Translations under genes and position numbers: made by a program | Shown here: positions 1-6,008 of the stretch, piece by piece | Numbering within the stretch: the first letter of the stretch is position 1 | How the letters are laid out: each line of letters opens with the position of its first letter | Notes under the pieces: model-generated | Told to the model about the DNA's origin: nothing | The model's input: only the letters and a program-made list of their open reading frames with translations | Database searches by the model: none | From: JAJKIP01 sp040509055 | Lineage (GTDB): Bacteria; Bacteroidota; Bacteroidia; Chitinophagales; Chitinophagaceae | NCBI GenBank assembly: GCA_040509055.1 | Contig: JBEVLT010000276.1 | Location: 1-12,687 of the forward strand | Direction: 5' to 3' | Length of the DNA stretch: 12,687 nucleotides

Positions 1-191
1 GCCTTGTAAAAAAAGTAAAGCGAGAAAAAGCAAAAGATATAACGCCGCACCTTAAAGTTTTCGCGAAAGCGGTAGTACAGGGCAATAAATACGGCAAAGA
101 AGAAAACGAAAAAGCCATTGTTGAACAGCAACGGGTTTTCCGGGTCGTACAGGAACTGCCTGAAAAAAGCTTGTATATCAAAAGACGGCAT
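1..191 (-). CDS. MBOAT family membrane-bound O-acyltransferase (5' part only)
   Basis: Only the first 63 codons are present; the gene starts at the ATG at 191-189 and leaves the window at base 1. The peptide has an amphipathic start, then the block ENPLLFNNGFFVFFF (residues about 18-32), a first membrane segment (about 24-41), a short basic loop (RFRENFKVRR, 41-50) and a second membrane segment ending in SLYFFYK. The NPLLF...GFFVFFF...SLYFFYK pattern is how many Bacteroidota MBOAT (AlgI-like) proteins begin. Family members move acyl groups, usually acetyl, onto extracytoplasmic glycans; the catalytic His lies in the missing part and cannot be checked. It is the last visible gene of a minus-strand operon, 40 bp after the SGNH hydrolase, with which MBOAT enzymes are often paired. 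The substrate is unknown; polysaccharide or peptidoglycan are both possible. Confidence 0.75.
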   Translation of the reverse strand, partial: MPSFDIQAFFRQFLYDPENPLLFNNGFFVFFFAVFIALYYRFRENFKVRRYIFCFFSLYFFYK

Positions 192-231
192 AAGATGCTA
201 CTGGTATTGGCAACAGGAATAAAGTACAGCG

Positions 232-1596
232 TTAACGATCGCGGGTTCGCACATATTTTTCATATTCACGCAGGATGGCCTCAAAAAAATAACCAGCCAG
301 CACTTCAGCTCCCCGGTGGTTGGGATGCACATAATCCTTATTGGCCAGCGATGGCTTGCGTCCGGCCCAGTCCACGATGGAATTCTTACCGCCCATGGTG
401 GCAAACTGGTTGTAAAAAACGCTGCCCGTCCGGTAAGCCAGGGATGCCTGCACGCGCACCAGCGAGTCGATCCCCACCGCCGATTGATACTGGCCGTTGT
501 ACCGGAAAGCCCGGTCTGCCGTGCTCACGATCACGAAATCGCTGCCGGGAAAACAGTTGCGGAGTTTGCGGACCACCGGGAGAATGGTTTTCTCGTACCA
601 GCTGAAATTTTTATCGTTGGGCCGGAACAGCAGGTTGACACCGTACTGGAACACGATCAGGTCATAAGGGTTGCCGTTGGCGATGGACCGCAAAAAGCCG
701 GAGTCGATCCGGGCAAACTCCACACCCGTGATACCGCGAAAAGAGAAGTTGTCGACAAACACGCCTGATTCCGATTCGAAAGAGACGCCATATACCGGCA
801 GCCGGTCGTCGGCTACGGCAAGGCGAAGGGCCGGCGACTGGTCTTTTGCCAATACCACCCGGTTGAAGATATTACCGGCAGGCACCGTAACAGAACGCCC
901 GTTGGCATTAACCGTGACCGGGCCCGGGGCTGCGCCGCAAAGCAGGCTTTTTTCAATGATCAATGAATCGGGGGTGATGGTGCGGTCGTTCCACTGCACC
1001 CATCCGTCCGTGGTATGAAACGAATGGCCGGAGAGGAACAGGCGGGGGTTCTTACCCTCTTTGAAATTGTCATCTGCCCAGCTATCCGAATAATCGGTGG
1101 AAACGGTTTGCCTGAATTTGGCTACCGGCGAGGTAACCGGCACAAAGCCCACGCCCTGCCCGCCAAATAGTTGCTGCAACAACTCCCGCAGGGTCTGGGT
1201 CAGCAGGTCGCCCTCGATCATGCTATCACCGAAGTAGGCGATGCGGATCTTTCTTTTCTGCCCCGCCTTCAGCTCATACAGCTTTTTGGCAAAGCCCTGC
1301 AGCGATGAGCGGGTGGTATCTGCACGAAAATCGGTAAGGGATGCCGGTTTGGTATAGAGGCTGAAATTTTCCCGGGGTTTGCCCGGCGTGGCGGCCATTG
1401 ATGGATCCGGATCTGATCCCGGCAGCCCCTCCTCTGCCGCTGATGAATCAGCCGGTGCAATCAGTACATCCGACACCAGGTTGACACGGCGGAACGGCAT
1501 CCAGCCGATGCCCGCATAGGAACCGGCCACAGACAGCACCAGCAGGAGCCCGGTGCTCCAGGTTACAAAAAGAAGGACACGGCGGTTATAATTCAT
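232..1596 (-). CDS. Membrane-anchored SGNH/GDSL-family hydrolase
   Basis: The protein has 454 residues with one N-terminal membrane segment or uncleaved signal (about 7-30), then a Pro/Ser/Ala-rich stretch (45-75) and an extracytoplasmic SGNH domain. Visible SGNH blocks are I (YFGDSMIEGD, nucleophile Ser125), a block II-like Gly (FSFRGITG, around 285-291), III (FQYGVN, Asn321) and V (DYVHPNHRG, Asp421 and His424). The catalytic Ser, Asp and His are therefore all present. Between blocks I and II lies an insert of about 90 residues (roughly 190-280) rich in alternating hydrophobic residues, probably a beta domain. The family includes carbohydrate and peptidoglycan O-acetylesterases and acetyltransferases (Ape1, PatB, AlgJ/AlgX types). 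It lies 9 bp after a glucosaminidase gene and 40 bp before an MBOAT gene, which favours a role in O-acyl modification of an envelope glycan. Whether it adds or removes acyl groups cannot be told from sequence. Confidence 0.85.
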   Translation of the reverse strand: MNYNRRVLLFVTWSTGLLLVLSVAGSYAGIGWMPFRRVNLVSDVLIAPADSSAAEEGLPGSDPDPSMAATPGKPRENFSLYTKPASLTDFRADTTRSSLQGFAKKLYELKAGQKRKIRIAYFGDSMIEGDLLTQTLRELLQQLFGGQGVGFVPVTSPVAKFRQTVSTDYSDSWADDNFKEGKNPRLFLSGHSFHTTDGWVQWNDRTITPDSLIIEKSLLCGAAPGPVTVNANGRSVTVPAGNIFNRVVLAKDQSPALRLAVADDRLPVYGVSFESESGVFVDNFSFRGITGVEFARIDSGFLRSIANGNPYDLIVFQYGVNLLFRPNDKNFSWYEKTILPVVRKLRNCFPGSDFVIVSTADRAFRYNGQYQSAVGIDSLVRVQASLAYRTGSVFYNQFATMGGKNSIVDWAGRKPSLANKDYVHPNHRGAEVLAGYFFEAILREYEKYVRTRDR

Positions 1597-1605
1597 GCGG
1601 GATAG

Positions 1606-2118
1606 CTATGGAGTAGTAGAAAGCTTGTTTCTTTTTATAACCGTAATGATTTTGTTTTTCCATACGGTGGGCAGTTCCGAGTAGCCCGCCTTACTGATCG
1701 CATCCAGCCACGGCATATATTGCTTATTTTCCTTCAGACGTTTATAATACTTCTTTTTCTTCTGCAGCTTGCAAAAATCCACGAAGGAAGCTGTGGCATC
1801 TTTGTACTGCTTGTACCGGGTGCGGATGCCTTTTGTTTTCAACAGGTCGTTCTTGCCTGCAATGCCAAAATGGTTGTTCAGCAGCTTGCAGTTCCTGCTG
1901 GTGCCGGACCCGGATTCCACGATCGCGATACCCAGTATCACCGCGACCGGTATGCCATATTCTTTGGACAGCGAATCCGCCAGCGGGCGATATTTTTTAA
2001 TGTATTTTGCCTGCACCTGGGCACACACACCCTGTGCAAGAACCAGTAAAAAAACAAGGAATACGCCAGGGCGCCATTTTCGCCGGCAAGCTGCCGCTAT
2101 AGTGGGTTGTCTCCGCAT
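1606..2118 (-). CDS. Exported glucosaminidase-domain peptidoglycan hydrolase
   Basis: The protein has 170 residues. A basic N-terminus and a hydrophobic core (about 18-33, ending VCA-Q) form a signal peptide. The rest is one glucosaminidase-type domain (Pfam PF01832): ADSLSKEYGIPVAVILGIAIVESGSG carries the presumed catalytic Glu68, followed by LLNNHFGIAGK (about 79-89), the substrate-cleft signature of the family. The C-terminal part is Lys/Tyr-rich (KKKKYYKRLKENKQY) and ends in the YSELPTVWKNKIITVIKRNKL block seen in short Bacteroidota members. Such enzymes cleave the glycan strands of peptidoglycan in the periplasm. The ATG at 2118-2116 has GAGGA two bases upstream, close for a Shine-Dalgarno but the best purine run at any start here. 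It is the first gene of the minus-strand operon, ending 9 bp before the SGNH hydrolase. No extra cell-wall-binding domain is seen. Confidence 0.82.
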   Translation of the reverse strand: MRRQPTIAAACRRKWRPGVFLVFLLVLAQGVCAQVQAKYIKKYRPLADSLSKEYGIPVAVILGIAIVESGSGTSRNCKLLNNHFGIAGKNDLLKTKGIRTRYKQYKDATASFVDFCKLQKKKKYYKRLKENKQYMPWLDAISKAGYSELPTVWKNKIITVIKRNKLSTTP

Positions 2119-2127
2119 TATCCTCGG

Positions 2128-2135
2128 TAAATATA
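2128..2135 (-). promoter_or_regulatory. Candidate -7 element for the envelope operon
   Basis: On the minus strand this reads TATATTTA, 7 of 8 to the Bacteroidota -7 consensus TAnnTTTG (A for the last G). It lies 9 bases upstream of the glucosaminidase ATG. No well-spaced TTG -33 box was found, so support is modest. Confidence 0.3.
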
Positions 2136-2162
2136 ACGCCCCCTTTTCTTTTTTTTAATCGT

Positions 2163-2170
2163 TTATTTTG
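2163..2170 (+). promoter_or_regulatory. Candidate -7 element for the membrane-protein gene
   Basis: TTATTTTG matches TAnnTTTG except at the second position and sits 19 bases before the proposed TTG start at 2190. It shares the 71-bp divergent region with the minus-strand operon promoter. Confidence 0.3.
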
Positions 2171-2189
2171 CAAAAAATTTGTTATTGCC

Positions 2190-2894
2190 TTGGAACACCG
2201 ATTAAGCACCCTCCCCGGAAAAGAGTTACCCGGATACAGGAACACCGATCACCAGCCCCGTCATCCCGCGATCCGCGTGGCAGCCCTGATCATTTCCTAT
2301 ATTTTCCACCCGCTGTTCGTGCCGGTTTATATCATGGCATTTTTGCTTGGCTATCAGCCCATTTTATTCAGCGGTTATGACCCCGGCGCCAAAGTCCTTT
2401 TGCTCGTAAGGTTTATCCTGCTTTATACCTTTTTCCCGCTGGTCACCGTATTGCTGGCCAAAGGGCTGGGCTTTCTCCAATCCATCTACCTGAAAACACA
2501 GAAGGATCGGATCATCCCTTACATTGCCTGCGGCATTTATTATTTCTGGATGTGCTACGTGGTACGCAACCAGCCCGAAAACCCGCGGGAGACCGTACTA
2601 CTGACCATGGCCATCTTTATTGCCTCCTCCGCAGGTCTTATGGCGAATATTTACATGAAAGTAAGCATGCACGCCATGTCCATGGGCGTGCTGGTCATGT
2701 TCATGGCCGTACTGGGTGTCAGCCAGGCTACCAATTATACACTGTATGCTTCCGTGGCCGTCTTTATTGCGGGGCTCGTATGCACCGCACGGCTCATCAT
2801 TTCGGACCACAGCAACAAGGAAGTTTATACCGGTCTGTTCATTGGGGCGGCCTCTTACCTCGCGGCCATTTGGGCAGATGGTATATTACCTTAG
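2190..2894 (+). CDS. Conserved multi-pass inner-membrane protein, possibly PAP2-like
   Basis: The frame encodes 234 residues from TTG at 2190. After about 28 polar residues come roughly seven membrane segments: 29-53, 66-90, 108-126, 135-152, 160-179, 183-203 and 212-229. Loop signatures are KTQKDRIIPY (102-111) after segment 2 and MKVSMHAMSMG (156-166) before segment 5; the Lys-x-Ser-x-His run recalls weakly PAP2-related Bacteroidota membrane proteins, but the classical PAP2 motifs (KxxxxxxRP, PSGH, SRxxxxxHxxxD) are not intact, so no phosphatase activity is claimed. The start is uncertain: the first in-frame ATG falls at residue 49, inside segment 1. TTG 2190 or GTG 2277 (residue 30) are the workable starts; I chose TTG because a -7-like box lies 19 bases upstream and the reading frame is coding-like from there. 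It stands alone, divergent from the envelope operon and 150 bp before recA. Confidence 0.7.
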   Translation: MEHRLSTLPGKELPGYRNTDHQPRHPAIRVAALIISYIFHPLFVPVYIMAFLLGYQPILFSGYDPGAKVLLLVRFILLYTFFPLVTVLLAKGLGFLQSIYLKTQKDRIIPYIACGIYYFWMCYVVRNQPENPRETVLLTMAIFIASSAGLMANIYMKVSMHAMSMGVLVMFMAVLGVSQATNYTLYASVAVFIAGLVCTARLIISDHSNKEVYTGLFIGAASYLAAIWADGILP

Positions 2895-2967
2895 TTACGG
2901 CCGCCATTCGGTCTGACATTAGCTCCCGGAACAAGTTTTTCAGAAAAATCCAAAAAAATTTAGCATT

Positions 2968-2992
2968 GCAAAACTAAATTGTTTAGTTTTGC
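2968..2992 (+). promoter_or_regulatory. recA promoter P1 inside a perfect inverted repeat (putative operator)
   Basis: Two perfect 11-bp arms, GCAAAACTAAA (2968-2978) and TTTAGTTTTGC (2982-2992), are separated by TTG. The right arm contains TAGTTTTG (2984-2991), an exact match to the Bacteroidota -7 element TAnnTTTG, so a dimeric protein bound here would block RNA polymerase. Transcription from P1 would give a leader of about 50 nt. A TTG at 2966-2968 is only 15 bases upstream of the -7 box, closer than usual for a -33 element. The repeat is seen directly; the regulator (an SOS LexA-like repressor is the obvious guess) is inferred. Confidence 0.6.
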
Positions 2993-3006
2993 TGTGTTCA
3001 TAACAT

Positions 3007-3016
3007 TTGTATACAA
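3007..3016. promoter_or_regulatory. Perfect 10-bp palindrome in the recA leader / P2 -33 region
   Basis: TTGTATACAA is self-complementary. Its TTTG (3006-3009) lies 23 bases upstream of the P2 -7 box at 3033, near the spacing expected of a -33 element. It could be a second regulator site or simply the -33 region. Confidence 0.35.
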
Positions 3017-3032
3017 GGGGTGCGGTAACTCC

Positions 3033-3040
3033 TAATTTTG
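3033..3040 (+). promoter_or_regulatory. recA promoter P2, -7 element abutting the start codon
   Basis: TAATTTTG is an exact match to TAnnTTTG, with only ACCC between it and the recA ATG at 3045. A start site a few bases downstream would produce an mRNA beginning at or next to the ATG. Confidence 0.5.
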
Positions 3041-3044
3041 ACCC

Positions 3045-4076
<1,032 letters not shown>

Positions 4077-4128
4077 AAACAGTAAGTATCAGCTGGTTAA
4101 GCCGGCTGGATGGGTTAGTAAGACAAGG

Positions 4129-4164
4129 GCCGTTCCGTGATGGGGACGGCTTTTGCTTTTTTTT
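4129..4164 (+). terminator. Rho-independent terminator of recA
   Basis: GCCGTTCC (4129-4136) pairs with GGGACGGC-type bases at 4143-4150 (8 bp, one G-U), with a 6-nt loop and a T-rich tail TTTTGCTTTTTTTT (4151-4164). It begins 52 bp after the recA stop. Confidence 0.85.
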
Positions 4165-4186
4165 AATACGTAGGAGTCTCCTTTCG

Positions 4187-4198
4187 ATGTTTAAACAT
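4187..4198. promoter_or_regulatory. 12-bp palindrome upstream of the OB-fold/YceI promoter (putative operator 1)
   Basis: ATGTTTAAACAT is a perfect palindrome ending two bases before the -7 element at 4201. A smaller inverted repeat, AGGAG-T-CTCCT, lies just upstream at 4172-4182. The core GTTTAAAC recurs at 4244-4251. Confidence 0.5.
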
Positions 4199-4200
4199 TA

Positions 4201-4208
4201 TATCTTTG
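4201..4208 (+). promoter_or_regulatory. -7 element of the OB-fold/YceI operon
   Basis: TATCTTTG is an exact match to the Bacteroidota consensus TAnnTTTG, 52 bases before the ATG at 4261 and just past the recA terminator, so it fits as the promoter of a new transcription unit. Confidence 0.65.
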
Positions 4209-4241
4209 CGGGGCAACCAGTTGAACAAAACATCCGGTTAG

Positions 4242-4252
4242 CTGTTTAAACC
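4242..4252. promoter_or_regulatory. Second GTTTAAAC site in the leader (putative operator 2)
   Basis: CTGTTTAAACC repeats the core of the 4187-4198 palindrome, 55 bp downstream (about five helical turns) and on the other side of the predicted transcription start. It ends 8 bases before the start codon, so a bound protein could also affect elongation or a transcript structure here could affect translation. Confidence 0.4.
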
Positions 4253-4260
4253 ACACTTAC

Positions 4261-4725
4261 ATGGCCCACACTATCAGAAAAAGACGCCGCTGGCTGAAAC
4301 CGTTGTTGATCAGCATTCTCGCACTGATCGTCATTGGCGGCGGTGTGTACTGGTATGTGGCGGCTGAGAAATTTGCAGATACCAAAGACAGGAAGGCTGC
4401 TTATACGGTGAGTGCGGGCGATTTTATCCGCGAGTTCCAGCAAAACCATGAAGCTGCCAATAAAAAGTATACCGACCAGATCATTACCGTGAACGGCCGG
4501 GTAGCAGAAATAGAAGCAGCCGATACCACGCTCAACCTTAAATTTGTCGATACCACTACCGGTTCCTATGCCATTTTCGCCTTCCAGCAGCAGCATCTTG
4601 CCGAAGCAAAAAAGGTGAAGCCCGGCGACTCCGTATCGGTAAAAGGATCCTGCAGCGGCAGCATTTACAGCGAATTGCTGGAAGTGGAATCCATCTCCTT
4701 CAAGCGTTGCGCCCTCAATCAATAA
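4261..4725 (+). CDS. Membrane-anchored OB-fold protein (tRNA_anti-like family)
   Basis: The protein has 154 residues: a basic N-terminus (RKRRR), one membrane segment (13-33) and an exported domain of about 115 residues. The domain begins YTVSAGDFIREFQQNHEAANKKY and continues DQIITVNGRVAEIE, ...LNLKFVDTTTGSYAIFAF..., KVKPGDSVSVKGSCSG, LLEVESISFKRC. That order (sector with an ANKKY helix, then V-x-G-x-V strands and a GDxVxVKG turn) fits the Bacteroidota tRNA_anti-like OB-fold family (PF12869), whose function is not established; despite the name there is no reason to assume tRNA binding outside the cytoplasm. It lies 27 bp upstream of yceI and is surely co-transcribed with it from the promoter at 4201. 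There is no Shine-Dalgarno. The two Cys (131 and 150) could form a disulfide. Confidence 0.72.
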   Translation: MAHTIRKRRRWLKPLLISILALIVIGGGVYWYVAAEKFADTKDRKAAYTVSAGDFIREFQQNHEAANKKYTDQIITVNGRVAEIEAADTTLNLKFVDTTTGSYAIFAFQQQHLAEAKKVKPGDSVSVKGSCSGSIYSELLEVESISFKRCALNQ

Positions 4726-4752
4726 TTCATTACCCACACAAAAAACAACACA

Positions 4753-5298
4753 ATGAAAAAAATCGTTCTGTTCCTGTCCTTCGTGGCACTGACCGGCAGC
4801 CTGTTTGCCCAGAAAAAAACAACTACATCGGCCACCGTGGCTTTTGATGCTTCTACGGCCATTGACAACCTGCCGAAGGCAGAAAACAAAACCGTGATCG
4901 CGGTACTCGACACCAGGACCGGCGCTATCAGCTTTGAAGCCAATGTAAAGAATTTTGCGTTTTCCAATCCCACTATCCAGGAGCACTTCAACGGTGAAAA
5001 ATGGCTTAATTCAGACGCCTATCCTTCTTTTACGTACAAAGGCAAGATCACCAGCCAGTCCAAGGTAGACTTTACCAAAGACGGTTCTTATACTGTGGTT
5101 GTGGAAGGAACGCTTTCGGTAAAAGGTAAAGAACAAGCCATAAAGGCACCTGCCACGATCGTGGTAAAGGGCGGGTCGGTTTCCGCTACGTCCAGCTTTA
5201 CGATCACCCTGGCCGATTATGGCATCACCGGCGCGCCCATCGATGGCGGCAAAGTAGCCAAAGAACCGAAGATCACGGTCAGCGCCGACTTCAAATAA
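4753..5298 (+). CDS. YceI family periplasmic protein
   Basis: The protein has 181 residues with a clear signal peptide (1-19, ending SLFA-Q). The mature part matches the YceI lipocalin-like family (PF04264): alternating beta strands AVLDTRTGAISFEANVKNF, the helix-turn block IQEHFNGEKWLNSDAYPSFTYKG (75-97), then VVVEGTLSVKGKEQAIKAPA (115-134) and FTITLADYGITG (149-160). Family members whose structures are known bind long amphiphilic molecules such as polyprenyls inside the barrel, and many are induced by acid or other stress; the ligand here is unknown. The gene follows the OB-fold gene in one unit and ends at a strong hairpin terminator. The start is fixed by the signal peptide; the region upstream is A-rich without a Shine-Dalgarno, usual for this phylum. 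Confidence 0.85.
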   Translation: MKKIVLFLSFVALTGSLFAQKKTTTSATVAFDASTAIDNLPKAENKTVIAVLDTRTGAISFEANVKNFAFSNPTIQEHFNGEKWLNSDAYPSFTYKGKITSQSKVDFTKDGSYTVVVEGTLSVKGKEQAIKAPATIVVKGGSVSATSSFTITLADYGITGAPIDGGKVAKEPKITVSADFK

Positions 5299-5319
5299 TT
5301 ATTGCTTTCCCCTTTTTCT

Positions 5320-5366
5320 AAAGCCATCTGCCGATGGGGTATTTCAGGCAGGTGGCTTTTCTGTTT
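5320..5366 (+). terminator. Rho-independent terminator after yceI
   Basis: AAAGCCATCTGCC (5320-5332) pairs with GGCAGGTGGCTTT (5347-5359): 13 bp with one G-U, 14-nt loop, then TTCTGTTT. It closes the OB-fold/YceI unit 21 bp after the stop. The T-tract is interrupted, but the stem is long. Confidence 0.75.
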
Positions 5367-5396
5367 CATGCTGTTCCGTTTGCTGCCGTAAAACTT

Positions 5397-5404
5397 TACC
5401 TTGC
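5397..5404 (+). promoter_or_regulatory. Candidate -7 element of mgsA
   Basis: TACCTTGC, a one-base-shorter version of TAnnTTTG, lies 17 bases before the mgsA ATG. The same octamer precedes uvrB (5998-6005). Confidence 0.4.
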
Positions 5405-5421
5405 AGCGACAAACACCGCCA

Positions 5422-5895
5422 ATGAAGACCCGGGTACTGAACGGCATCAAGCGCATTGCCATGGTAGCGCACGACAACATGAAGGAAGAACTGATCGACT
5501 GGGCCATTTACAACAAAGCAGCCCTGGCGATGCATCACCTTTATGCTACCGGTACCACGGGTACCATGCTGGAGAATGCGTTGCAGCAGCCGGTGATCAA
5601 ATTCCTGAGCGGGCCGCTGGGCGGCGACCAGCAGATCGGCGCCAGCATTGCAGAAGGCAAGCTGGATGTGCTCATCTTCTTCTGGGACCCGATGGAAGCC
5701 CAGCCGCATGATCCCGATGTAAAGGCCCTGCTGCGCGTAGCGGCCACCTGGAACATCCCGGTAGCCTGCGACCGCGCCACGGCCGATTTCATCTTCACCT
5801 CCCCGCTGATGCATACGAACTATGAAACGGTATTGCCGGATTACTCATCCTATACCGGCCGGCAGCTGCGATTCAAAAAACAACTGCCGGGATAA
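5422..5895 (+). CDS. mgsA: Methylglyoxal synthase
   Basis: This cytoplasmic enzyme converts dihydroxyacetone phosphate to methylglyoxal and phosphate, a bypass of lower glycolysis used when phosphate is short or sugar phosphates accumulate. The 157-residue product aligns along its length with E. coli MgsA (152 aa). Signatures are IAMVAHDNMK (12-21; His17, Asp18), LYATGTTG (40-47, phosphate-binding loop), SGPLGGDQQIGA (63-74, catalytic Asp69), VLIFFWDPMEAQPHDPDVKALLR (83-105; Asp89, His96) and WNIPVACDRATADF (110-123). All known active-site residues are present. A TTG at 5401 would add seven residues but lies inside the -7 box, so ATG 5422 was chosen. It appears to be its own unit between the yceI terminator and uvrB; uvrB follows after 113 bp with its own -7-like box. 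Confidence 0.95.
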   Translation: MKTRVLNGIKRIAMVAHDNMKEELIDWAIYNKAALAMHHLYATGTTGTMLENALQQPVIKFLSGPLGGDQQIGASIAEGKLDVLIFFWDPMEAQPHDPDVKALLRVAATWNIPVACDRATADFIFTSPLMHTNYETVLPDYSSYTGRQLRFKKQLPG

Positions 5896-5916
5896 ACCCC
5901 CTGCCATTTGCTGAGC

Positions 5917-5934
5917 ACATCCGGTGACATCCGG
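5917..5934. repeat. Tandem ACATCCGG direct repeat upstream of uvrB
   Basis: ACATCCGG occurs at 5917-5924 and 5927-5934, a 10-bp period (one helical turn), about 65-80 bp upstream of the uvrB -7-like box. A third copy lies at 4230-4237 in the OB-fold gene leader. It may be an activator site; significance is uncertain. Confidence 0.3.
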
Positions 5935-5997
5935 AACATTCAGCGTTCCCCCGATGCAAAGCAGGGTTACGCCGCCGCTAAAAAGGTGTGGATTCAG

Positions 5998-6005
5998 TAC
6001 CTTGC
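5998..6005 (+). promoter_or_regulatory. Candidate -7 element of uvrB, abutting the start codon
   Basis: TACCTTGC lies just before the uvrB ATG at 6009, with its G four bases upstream of the A. It argues against the in-frame GTG at 5988 as the start, because that codon would be upstream of the transcript. Confidence 0.4.
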
Positions 6006-6008
6006 AAT

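Noticed and set aside
2898..2913. Small hairpin (GGCCG / CGGTC) after the membrane-protein gene as a terminator
   Set aside because: Stem of only 5 bp with a G-U and no T-run downstream.
4091..4107. AGCTGG / CCGGCT hairpin after recA
   Set aside because: Short and without a T-run; the hairpin at 4129-4164 is the real terminator.
4246..4986. Open minus-strand frame of 246 codons opposite the OB-fold and yceI genes
   Set aside because: It runs through two recognisable plus-strand genes and their junction; shadow frame.
5401..5421. TTG at 5401 as mgsA start
   Set aside because: It lies inside the TACCTTGC box; ATG 5422 gives the usual length.
5988..6008. GTG at 5988 as uvrB start
   Set aside because: It adds seven residues with no homology, and the -7-like box at 5998-6005 would leave it outside the transcript; MPFRIHTSF from 6009 is the canonical UvrB start.
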